A DNA stretch of 64,000 nucleotides, from assembly GCF_037975245.1 (NCBI RefSeq), contig NC_092582.1, positions 19,060,577 to 19,124,576 of the forward strand. The letters run 5' to 3'. Under the pieces are notes generated by a model. The model was given only the letters and a program-made list of their open reading frames with translations. It was not told where the DNA came from and did no database searches. Each line of letters starts with the position of its first letter. Position 1 is the first letter of the stretch. The position numbers and the translations under genes were made by a program. Positions 37,901 to 49,900 of the stretch are shown piece by piece. The stretch comes from Apostichopus japonicus (lineage: Eukaryota > Echinodermata > Holothuroidea > Aspidochirotida > Stichopodidae).

Positions 37901-40900
37901 CAATAAACATGATTCATGTTATTCTTGACAATCATTTCCAATGTGGAGATCAGCCAATGACTTCTCTGTAAGTCCATTGAAACACGGCCTGTCCTTCACA
38001 CCTTTGTTAATGTTTCCTAACTGTTAGATGTGGCAAAAAAACCACAAAGCCAGAGGCAATCCCTCCCTTTCTTATCCATTAGTTGCTGGTATAGGACCTG
38101 CATTTCTTAAAGACAGCAAATTAGTTGTTATTCCAAACTTAGCCTGAGGGGTTGATAGAGGACTAACCTTGATTAGACATTCCAAAGTCATGACCCCAAG
38201 AGAGAGGGTAGAGAGTCAAGTTGAAGGTGTCCTAGAGAGGAGAAGGGTTCTTTGCTTGGTACCTACTATTGCTACTCCTACACCATGTGTAGGGGTTGTA
38301 ATATTTAGGGAACTTGTGGTGTGTGGGTGTGATTCATATATGTACAGAGCCCACTATATATACATATATATATATATACCAGTGAATAGAGCAGCGTCCT
38401 GTCCCCACTTCACTGGTAGGAACTACACAGGTGTTCCACACCTTGCACAGTATGGGAGCTATACCAGTCTGTTAGTGATTAAAATGTCATTTGTGTTCTT
38501 AAATTTCAAGGATCATAGAGCAGGCAAGTCCCATATGACTGGAGAGGCTTGTCTGATGAAGGGAAACTGAAACAAAACAGGAGACTGAGCCTTTATTGTT
38601 GTGATTGTCAGTTTATATGTCTGTAAAATCCCACGAAAGTAAGACAAACCTGCCTCTCTTTCTGACTTTCATCTAAGTGTAAAGTCAAGATCTTTGACAG
38701 GAAAATTCGGCAAAATGAAGAATAAAAGAAAAGAATAGCAACCAGGGAATAAAACTAGGATTACAGCTGGGAGGTAACGAGATCTTGCCTATATCATGTA
38801 TCATCAAGTTATAATTGACTATAAATTCACTGCAAAGTTTGAAAGTTAAAATATGTAACTTTAAATGTGGTTGAATCTTCTGGTAAGATACTATATCATA
38901 TATGTGAACATACGTAATGTTGACTGTTGGGATATATCTACAGGTGTTTGGTCCTAGATTTCAGGTCTGTATGATCATAATATCTGTGTCTGTTACTTTG
39001 CTGCAGTGTACTTACTGTAGAGGTATCATTTTGCTTTGCAAATACCGGGTAAAGTATTCCCTCATTCAAGAGATTATTAAAGGCATTGAAGACTCGCCCA
39101 AACCGTGTTCTGCGCTCTGAAAAAGTTAACTTTCCGTTGCTTGCAAGTGAAGTTTTCTACTTGTCGCTGCAAAATGCAGACAGTAATGAAACGTGATACC
39201 TTGCTATCTTGTATTTAGACCTGAGATGTCCATCGCTGCTATATACACTGTGTTGTGGGTATTGACCGTAGCTGTATGTATTGACTGTACACTAGTGTCT
39301 AATTACCGACGGTAGCAAGCTGTGTGTGTATTTTCTGGGATCGATGGTGGTTTCTAACACTTCTGTTACACCTCATTCGAAACTAGGTCAGATTAACAGC
39401 ATTAGATGTTTCTTTGTGCGCGAGTCTTCACACCCTTTAAAGGCAGAGCTTTACGCTCCTTTAAGAACATCCAGGAAAGGCGTCTCTTGTTTCTCTGTTC
39501 ATTTCTACAAATAAACTGTTGAATAATTGGTTGGTAATCCCATCAGTAGTTCAAGTTATGTTTTTGTCCATTTATAATAACCAAGCCATCCGTGTATACA
39601 TGATGTAATTTTTGTTGTGAATTTAGGAAAGTAGTGCTATGATAAAACTGCAGTTCTCTGACAAGAATGTTGATTGGCTCATTAAAACCTGGCTAGGACT
39701 ATTGGGGCACAGTGGGAGGTCATGATGTCATTCCTTTTTCTTTTCTGACACTTTCCTTTCTTTCAAATATTTAAAGTTGTATGTTGCATTGCATTATTAT
39801 TCTATTCTGATGACATCATTTAAAACAAGCTACCTTGTACTAGCTGTATTGTAGAGTTAAGTACTGTAGATAGCTGTGTGGTATTTTACACATATTGCAA
39901 TAAGAGTCATGTCAATGTAACTGTATTTTGTAAGTGTTTTCATGTCTCATCTTGCTGTTCCTAATTATTGAGTTATTAAATCAATTTAAATCTATGACTA
40001 AAAGTTTTGTGTCCCACAAAATTTATATAATAACAACTGTACCGTTCTCAAACCGTGCAAGTTTTATGTGTTTTTTCATCCAATATCTTTCATGGCAAAA
40101 ATTCAGTCAAAGAGACTACATGCCTTATATCTCTTGCAATGGTTAAGCATAGTAACATCAGTAAGTTTAAAAATTTACTTTGCTCCTCGCTTACCTGTCT
40201 CCCCACAACCTTAGCACTCTCATTCTACTGTGACTAGAATGAACGTAAATATCCAAACCAGTAACTTTGGGAATTTGGATGCAAATACACTGATTACTTT
40301 AGTGTGTTTTTGTACTTGTAAAGTTTGTCTGAAGTGAAATGCTATGGCTCCTATATTGTACAGAAACACTGTGATACAGCTTTTCAATTGTGTAGCAATT
40401 TTCACATTCTTTGCAAGACTTTCAATTTATCACACAAAGGCAGCCAAAGAATTGGTTTTCACCGACTATTGTTAACTTTGAGAAATTAAACCTGGTTCTA
40501 CTGTAATATTTGATGCCCAGACACTTCCATATGATAGTATATAATAAACAACATACATCTAGTCATGCTAACAGGTTCCATTGCGATTGGATGTTATTAT
40601 GTTATCAAGACTAATTGCAAAATGACTGCTTTAATGTTATTTCCATCTCCGTAATACTTTCTTCTGGCAGAATGTACACATATAAGCAATAGTACACAGT
40701 GCGTGAGTATAGATTTAAGAAGTGAAAGGGCTTGAATGAATGTATGATACTTACACTTCCCTCCCAAACCAGGACACTGCTTTAAGTCCCTAGATAGGTC
40801 AAACATTTGAAAGGCACCTTTAAACCTCTCTCAATAGGAGAATGTAAAAATTGTTATTGCTAGCTGAATATCTCTCTAACTCTCATGTCAAAATCATGTC

Positions 40901-43900
40901 AGTGTTAATGGTAAATAAGATAGCACATTAAAACAGGAGTAGTTACAGGGGGGTATCTGGTTAGTAGATCTCTTAGAGGGTGCATGCAGGAATGAAAACT
41001 GCTTATATGATATGTGTAAGTTAGTCGAAAAGCCACGAATGGTATTAAGCATTTTTGCATTGCCAGAACGGCAAAAGAATATGGAACGCCACAAGGACTG
41101 AAAAAAACTTATGATGACAATGTAGAAGTGTGTAATGATAATGTAATTACAGGATAATAATGTAAGAGAATGTAATGATAATGTAATTTTACATGATGAT
41201 AATGTAAATTTACAGGACGATATGTAATTTAAGTACATGATGATAATTGTTTAATTATCATCACTTAAATTTATAAAATATGACTACGTTTCTCTAACCA
41301 ACGCAAAAAGTTCCTAGGTTGTTTGGAGAACAGATGTCGATGTAAGCCATACTGTAGATTGATACCACTGCTGTACATAGTATAAATTATACAAGGAAAG
41401 CTGGCTATCCAATTGGTGGAATCTAACACTCTACCATTAATTACATTTGCTTCTCATCTCCGAGCTCCTTTCTCTGAAAGTTTCTTATAGAAATCCTCTA
41501 CGATTTCTTTAACCTACTTCATAACAACAAGGTGCGCCTCTCTCTCTCCCCCCCCCCCCTAATTGTCATCCTATTGGTAATTGTTGTGCTTTGGGCCTGG
41601 GATACCCTTCCATTATCTGTGGAAGTTTCTTTAGGACGGTTAATCTCATTTCAAGCTTTGGTAGACACATTCAATAGCTTCACAGCTCTCTGTGAAAGGA
41701 GTCGCTGGCCTGTAGGATCCACTCACTACCTGGGAGTACATATTTCCTAAAGTACTATTGCAAATGTATTCACTCAAAATAAGAAGAAAAAAAGAAGGGA
41801 ATACTTACCTTTTAAGGGGAAGGAATTGATCTAATACCATGTACAATAGAGTTAGTTTGTTGTGATTGTGGTCTGTTTGTGTGTGTCTCTGTGTGTGTTT
41901 AGTTTGTTGTGATTGTGGTCTGTTTGTGTGTGTCTCTGTGTGTGTGTAAACAGCTTTATTTTAGTCCTAGTAAGTTGCAGAGAAGTTTTACTTGGGAAGC
42001 TTTAAGTCAATACCTGAATGGATTGTTAAGCAGACATGCCAAAGGATGTGCTGGCCACAAAACTCAGTATATGTAAATACAATTATAATGAGTTAAATAA
42101 TGATGTTTTAAGGCCTGAAGAATCTAATATTCCTCAAATAGTACAAATAGTAGAAGTGAAATTGAATCAGATCATTGTGGCTTTAATTTATTTGGCAATA
42201 CTAAATTGTTGAAACTTTCCCATTCCCCCTCCCCTCAACTCCTCCCACCTTCTCCTCCATAACTTCAGTGATTTTTTTAAAATTATTTTTAAAAATTTTT
42301 AAAATTGATTTTATATTATATTTTAGGGTAACTAGAGATGTTCTGTAGTAGCTACCAGTGTCTTCTTGTTATTGGTCTGTGTGGCTATTGGTATTTGCTA
42401 TTACACTCAGTGTATCACATATCAAACTATTTATTTATACTATATACTATATTTTATCGTTACTGTATGTATATATTGTATCCTGTGTATTACTGTACTT
42501 TATGTACTGCTCCTGTCAGCTTACTCACAGTTTTGGGAAGTATGGATGCCATAGGGTTTCCTGTCCTTCAAGTCGTCATGTCAAAATAATCACCACAAAT
42601 TGCTGTAGTTCCGGCGCGTCTGTTTATATTCTGTACAGAATCAGTTCACCGCCATGTTTCCCACGATGCTACAAAACTTGACGTTGTTTTCTTTTGGTTC
42701 TGAAAAAAAGCTTAAAAAGCTTGGATGGGTGTGCATGTTACAGACAGTTTACATGTAGACTTGATGCTACCAATGTGCTCGCCACCGAGTTATATTCTTG
42801 AGTGCGTGTATATATTGTAGTTTGAATTCAGAGTGATATTTCATTCTCTTCTTTGCTTTAAAAGTCTCGAATCAACTCCCAAAATTATTGCAGGTTAATT
42901 TGTGATTTTCTAGAAATGCATTTGATACCTCGCTTACCTGTCTCCTCTCAAGTCATGCACTTTATTATCTGCAAAGATCCCTAAACTGCCGATATCCGAA
43001 AGGAAGAGAAAGACAAAAGTGGGTTGGTGTTTGGGAAGTGGCTCAGAAGGGGTTCAGTACTAACCTACTACTAGGTAGGTGGGAAATCAGTGCATACATA
43101 GATATGGGAATTTAGTGCATGATGTTAGTGGGGACAGGTAAGTGTGATTGGTTTAATTGCAATGAAAATCAGGTAACCAGTGTTAAACAAACAAGTGATT
43201 TCATAAGGATGAGCAGGTGGTCGGTGACCAGAAAGTGGGTCGCAGTGGTGGGTGGGCGTAGTGGGGCTGAGGCCTAAAATGTTATGATAACAGTATTAAT
43301 GTCGAAATACATTTCTGAACTCAAGAGAGAATTCATTAAGTATTTAGTTATGATTCGTTATAGTGAGAAACAAAATCTAGGAGGGCCTTTTCCCCATCTG
43401 CCTAGCCTATTAATTGATAATACTTTAGTACTGCTGCCATCTCCCCCCCCCCCGCCCCTTCTATTCCTACTCCATTAACATCATCCTTAGGGTCAACGCC
43501 CATCACCCTTTTACTTTGAGCAACACCCCAGTTGATTTTTCACAAAATTTTCAGAAATTTATAAATCCCACTGCAAGAGAGGATGGTGCTTTGTATCCAA
43601 AGTACAGCTTTGAAGTACAGTCCTCCCTCAGTGTACAGACAATTGGAGGATGTGGTCAAGGTTGTTTCAAATATACATGACTTTTTAGTCAGGAAGTCAG
43701 AGATATTTGTGTCTGGATCATGCTTATCAGACAATCACCATGGTAACCATCATGGTGCTTGACAAAATGTCACAGTGAAATGATATGAGTTAAATGCTGG
43801 TTTGTCAGGAATAAAGTTCTTACTATAGTTACATGTAACTTCGGTAATAATGAATCAAATGTTTGTTGTTTTACCCCCAGTAAGTCACTGCATAGGGCCA

Positions 43901-46900
43901 TGTTAGCAGAACTTCTAAAATCTGCAGGGTTTATGAACAACAACGGTATGATCACTTTACTCTCAGCCACAGACATGCCTGTGTGCGAGAACAGAAAAAC
44001 GCAGCACAAAGAAAAGTTGTTTCACTGGCGACATGAAACTTTTGCTGGCTTCAGTATCTCATTAAATCAATGGTACCTTAAACTGACATATATTGTCTGG
44101 TATTGATGTATATCATCAAAACAGGGAAATGGTGGTGATTTGAATCTCCCTGATCAAATTCAAGAGTGATCTGATGATAATCATGGTGCAGAGACATGTA
44201 AGGATCAGCAAGTAATAATGTGGTTATTAATGTGAGGCTTCCCCCCCCCTTCAATGTTGTCGTTCCTAGTTTAAACTTTAAATCGGTCGTTTCTGTCCGT
44301 AATTGTTCTATTTTGAGGGTTGTGCTTCGAAAGGAAGAGTCTGCCAGTCTTGGATGTGCCAGTGCAGTTTTTGTGTCTTCTTTTTTGGTTTTGTATTTGA
44401 AGTTTGAATCTCAATTTGGAACTAGGTGACTTTTACTCTGTCTTCCACTGGCCACTTAGGTTTTATGTGTGTGTCGGTATTTAGTATTACCTACCATAGA
44501 TCATCATCATTATCATCGTCATATTAGCTACTTGCTACTTTTCCACTCCATTTCCTCTGAGCAGCATCTACATCTATAGATAAGAATTAATTATTGAAAT
44601 AATTTTCGGTGAGAATATTTTTAATTTTAGACAAATTCCTTCAGGGATAAAGGGGGGAAAAAATTTAATAGAACTTGGCTTGTAGTATTTCATTTTATGT
44701 GTAAGTTGACCTCAAAGCCTTTAAAATGCCATACTGATTCTTCAGAACCTCCTACTCTCTCTCTTCTCTGTTGGAGATTGAGTTCTGTGTTGTTGATAGG
44801 CTATGAATACTCTGCCACCCGCCCTGTTTACATTCAACTGACCTCTTACACACTGTAGGGTATGGCCCTGTGTCTGGTATACTATGGAGAGTTACCTACC
44901 TACCCTGTACATATGAACACAGCCAAAGAACACTTTGGAAACCATCAAAATGTGAAGTTTTCTGACAAAATTTTAACCCTATATATACTTATGTGTTATG
45001 TTTGCCTTGGTCGAGATCGAATTATATCTGATGCGAGTAAGAAATATTTCAAGATGTTTTCACTTCCTAAGTAGTGGTTGATGAAAGATTTTGAAAGTTA
45101 GATTTTTGAAAATTTCATCAATGCAGGTAATTTAGGGTACATAATATCAAGCAGATATTAGCAACTCAGAAATGTTCAAAATTATGGCCATTAACCATCT
45201 TCAATATATGACCCGCAATTATTATTCAAAGCTAGTGATTAGTGAATGCCATTGTTATGGAAGTTTAATAATGATGGAAGACCTACAATTGCAGAACACT
45301 GCTTTAAGAGGAATATTAATTCAAGAATTTTAAATATTTCATTGAGTACAGTATTCACATTACACTGCATCTTTATAAATTGGCAATCTCTAAATTTACG
45401 TTTCTTCTTTTTTATGTAAATCAAACTAAGATTGTTCCAAATCCAACCAGTGAATACTCACATTAAAACAAAAAAAATCTACCTCTCTCAAGGTGTAACT
45501 CATCCTGTAATATTTGGCTATGAGAAAAACTGGAAATGTTTAAATCGGTTGGAATCATTGCTTTACCCCTAAATTTAATACCGCTACGGTGAAATTTAAC
45601 GTTACTCTGTAAGATTGACCATCAATATTGAAATTGATATTTTTTCCCCTTCTAAGATTTACATACTGTTCAGTGTTTATTTGATCATGTAAAACCTATT
45701 AAACAATTTAGGGAAAATGCTGTGAAATCTCTGTAATATTTGTGATATCATGTAAGAAATTATTTTTGTATGGTTTGTGGGTTACTCCCAAATATGCTAG
45801 AAAGTCCCCCCAAAAAAAGAAAGGAAAAAAGTGGTCAAATTTTTAATCTCTTCTGACTGTGTCCTCTTACTGCAAGGAGAAAGTTTCTGATTTATTCCTC
45901 TGGGAATATTTTGGTTTGGAATGGGTATACAATCACGTTTGATCATGTAAAACCTATTAAACAATTTAGGGAAAATGCTGTGAAATCTCTGTAATATTTG
46001 TGATATCATGTAAGAAATTATTTTTGTATGGTTTGTGGGTTACTCCCAAATATGCTAGAAAGTCCCCCCAAAAAAAGAAAGGAAAAAAGTGGTCAAATTT
46101 TTAATCTCTTCTGACTGTGTCCTCTTACTGCAAGGAGAAAGTTTCTGATTTATTCCTCTGGGAATATTTTGGTTTGGAATGGGTATACAATCAAAGTTTT
46201 TTAGTCATAATCTAAACTTGAGCAAGACTGATCTGATCTTTTAAAGATTTAACAGTATCAAGCTTTTTTAAGGTTCTTTAGCTGGCTTGTCAGTCCTTTG
46301 AGCCAGTTTGTCAGTGATTCAGAAAATGTGTTGTTGACTGCAAAAATGGTAGAATCAGAAGGTAGAGGACAGTGTTCCTGAAGTGTGTCACTGGGGGCAC
46401 AGTTCAAGAATTGTTAATACCAGTTTAAAGGGCAGGGTAGATCAAGAGTCCATATATAATGTATGTACACAAAAATGGGTAAGTAATGCCATTCATAATG
46501 ACCAATCCAGAAAGTTGTCCAGTTTACAATCTGACCTTTGTAACATCGTTTCGATAGAGGGTGATAATGTTCTTTTCTCTGGCGGAGGTGATTTAAGTCT
46601 CTCTCTCTTTCTCTCTGCTCTGTCTTTGACGTTCTTCGGTAATAAAATATTCTCTCATTGACGACCTTTTCTTTTCTCATTCTGTTTCGCAGGCAAATCG
46701 TTTGAAATTACATACATCCGTCTTAAATTTTACTCTCCGAGACCAGAGAGCTTTGCAGTTTACAAAAGGACAACTCAGGACGGGCCTTGGATCCCATATC
46801 AGTATTACAGCGGCTCATGCGAGGCCACCTTTGGTGTCGACACGGATGAATTTGTCACGAGAGCCGACGAGACGAAACCCCTCTGTACGGCCATGTTCAG

Positions 46901-49900
46901 TGACATATCTCCGTTGACTGGGGGAAACATTGCATTCAGTACGCTAGAAGAGAGACCCAGTGCTTATCAATTTGATGATAGTGCAGTATTACAGGTACAG
47001 GATTCTATAACACAGAGAATGCTGCTGGAATAATGCCATGGCAGTCTGTTATTCATAGTGTGTTATTCGTTATGGGTATTCATAGTGTGTTATTCATAGT
47101 GTGTTACTAGTAGTGTGTTATTCGTAGTGTTTTAGTCGTAGTGTGCTTATAACTTTGATAATAGTGCTGTATTACAGGTACAGGATTCTATAACACAGAG
47201 AATGCTGCTGTCAAAGTAATGCCATGGCAGTGTGTTATTCATAGTGTGTTTTTCATAGTGAGTATTGGTAGTGTGTTATGTGTAGTGTGTTATTAGTAGT
47301 GTGTTTTAGGTAGTGTTTTAGTCGTAGTGTGATATAAGAAGTGTGTCATAGTGTGATATTATTAGCAGTGTTATTCCTAGTGTGTTACTCCAAGTGTGTT
47401 ATTAGAAGTGTGTTATAGTGTGTTATTAGTAGTGGGTTATTCATAGTGTGTTATCAGTAGTGGGTTATTCGTAGTGTGTTATTAGAAGTGTGTTATTAGA
47501 AGTGTGTTATAGTGTGTTATTAGTAGTGGGTTATTCAGAGTGTGTTATCAGTAGTGGGTTATTCGTAGTGTGTTATTAGAAGTGTTATTAGTAGTGGGTT
47601 ATTCGTAGTGTGTTATCAGTAGTGTGTTATTCATAGTGTTTTTCGTAATGTGTTATACATAGTGTGTTGTTCACAGTGTTATCGGTGGTTCTTTGGTGTG
47701 GAATGACCCGGACAGTGTGGTAATGTGAAGGTGTTATTAGAAGTGTGTTATAGTGTGTTATTAGTAGTGGGTTATTCAGAGTGTGTTATCAGTAGTGGGT
47801 TATTCGTAGTGTGTTATTAGAAGTGTTATTAGTAGTGGGTTATTCGTAGTGTGTTATCAGTAGTGTGTTATTCATAGTGTTTTTCGTAATGTGTTATACA
47901 TAGTGTGTTGTTCACAGTGTTATCGGTGGTTCTTTGGTGTGGAATGACCCGGACAGTGTGGTAATGTGAAGGTGCAGAGCTTTCTTTGACACTTACCTGT
48001 CTTTTCATAATAATAGCATTCTTACTTTATTCAAGATCTGAATATAACTCAGTCCTGCCATTCATTTGCTAAGATCATGATACATCCAACACTTCACTCC
48101 TCTCTTAGCTGTCTCCTACCACACTAACACACTTTCCTAGTCTACCAAAATGCCACGGCTCTTACTCAGACTTGCAGAGCGAATCCTTACTGGGAACTTT
48201 TATTCCAGCACACTTCCCTGAACTCGGTACTCACGCATGTTGGCATCTAGTATATAAAACTAGGGCAAAATTAATCGTCGGGACTTGTGTTTCGAACCCT
48301 TTACTCGCCCTCGTACCCAATGCAAAGGGGAATTCTACTTGCACTGGTACTCATGCTGTTGTACTCACTACAAGTACTGTATGTTCTTACTTACAAACAA
48401 AGAGTTGGTAATTGTTTGAATCCACTATTTACAGAATAATTGTGTTTCCCTAATTGCCTCAATTTTGATCATTTCTGGTGAGACCTTGGTGGACAGGACT
48501 CCTGTAACAGACTTTATTTCTGGGTAGCTGATCTTTTCTTCAGAATAGAAATATGTACAAACTACAACACCAGAGTGTGACAATAAAATGTACACAAAAT
48601 GCAGGTCCCTGTGTAACCTCTCACCATAGTCTTAGAACTTTAGCTTTAGAAATGTAAATCCAGGTAAAGATATTTGGAGAAAGCATAGTGTATTTGTATA
48701 CATAACTGATCAACAAAATCTATATCGAGCTGCCACCTAAACTTAACCATATTCGTCAACCCCATGCCACCCCACCCCACGCCACCCCACGCCCAGTCTT
48801 TATGCTGCTATTGCCGTGTTCCTTTACAGTCTGGGTTGCTTTCACATCACATCTGATTTTTCTTCATTTCTACAGGAATGGGTCACAGCTACAGATATCC
48901 TTGTTATGTTGTCGAGGCTAAACACATTCGGTGATGAAGTCTTTAAAGTCCCAGACGTCCTTCGGTCTTACTACTACGCTATCTCAGATTTCTCCATCGG
49001 AGGCAGGTCAGTGGATCGGTGCATGCCAAGACGACGTTACTAGATAAAAGATTCACGTTAAAGTCCTTTGGAAATTCAAATGGCAAATGTTGATTAAAAC
49101 TCTCCTCATTTTACCCGTCTTCATCATTCATCATAATTTGTCAAATGTCATGGACATGAGGACATGACCACAGTTCTTTTATCCATTCTTTTCTTATATT
49201 ACTGTGTTGTTTTCAGTGTCTTGCATAGAATATCCCTTACAAGTAAGTACTTTAGTCATGGATCATTCAAACAAATATTGTTCATTGGACAAGACTCCCT
49301 ATGAAATTAATTGAATAGAGGGCAGCATTTCACTTTATAGCAAAGTTATGATGGACTTGTGTAAGAAGTAGTGTTGGAACCTTCTTATGAAGGGGGTTTC
49401 ATCTCACTATCTCACTAATGAATGTAGCATCTTATGAACTATAGTTACTAAAGTGAAGCTGGGATGAATTTAAAGCTTCTACATGGAATCAAAAATTATT
49501 GTGCACAATAATCATGTCTGCAATTAGTTTTACTTTAGATATTCTCGTATGAAGCATGGCACAAACTAACTAAGCCTGTTGGCCTTCTGCTTATCACAAT
49601 TCATAGTTTGTGTGTTTCTAATGTATTTGGTTACCTTCCTTTATTCTCTTAAACCTGTTTGGTTCAGATTTGCTTTTAGAAGAGTTTTTTCCCCACTTAA
49701 ATGATGCCCAGTCGTTTCAGAACTGTTGCCGAAAGCAAATGATTTATTTTGTCCTCTTTTGTCCTGTAGGTGTAAGTGCAATGGTCACGCTAGTTCTTGT
49801 ATACCAGGGGTCGGACTTCAGAGACTAGTATGTGAATGTGAACACAACACAGATGGGCCAGACTGTGAGAGATGTTTACCATTTTATAATGATAGGCCCT

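Larger units (their letters stand above)
19608..46692 (+). other. Laminin gamma intron 2 (~27 kb)
   Basis: Bounded by GTAAGT at 19608 and TTTCGCAG ending at 46692. It is large and repeat-rich; the separate entries describe exon-tail echoes, minisatellites, a tRNA-derived SINE, a dispersed repeat near 37.1 kb, CTTACCTGTCTCC elements and tandem duplications. I see no convincing nested gene. Stretches not listed separately (for example 21.2-24.7, 26-29.3, 32.7-36.6 and 38.6-40.1 kb) look like AT-rich unique intron with short random open frames only. A large intron this early in a laminin gene can carry enhancers, but none can be named from the sequence. Confidence 0.92.
46995..48875 (+). other. 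Laminin gamma intron 3 (1,881 bp)
   Basis: Starts with GTACAG and ends with a pyrimidine tract and CTACAG at 48875. About the first 980 bp are a minisatellite derived from the exon 3 end and its flank. Near 48755-48797 a C-rich stretch with CCACCCCACG-type repeats lies about 80-120 bp before the acceptor. The rest is AT-rich intron. Confidence 0.92.

Noticed and set aside
38169-38570. 133-codon plus-strand frame in intron 2
   Set aside because: It runs through a TA microsatellite (Tyr-Ile stretch) and has no family signature or splice context; probably fortuitous.
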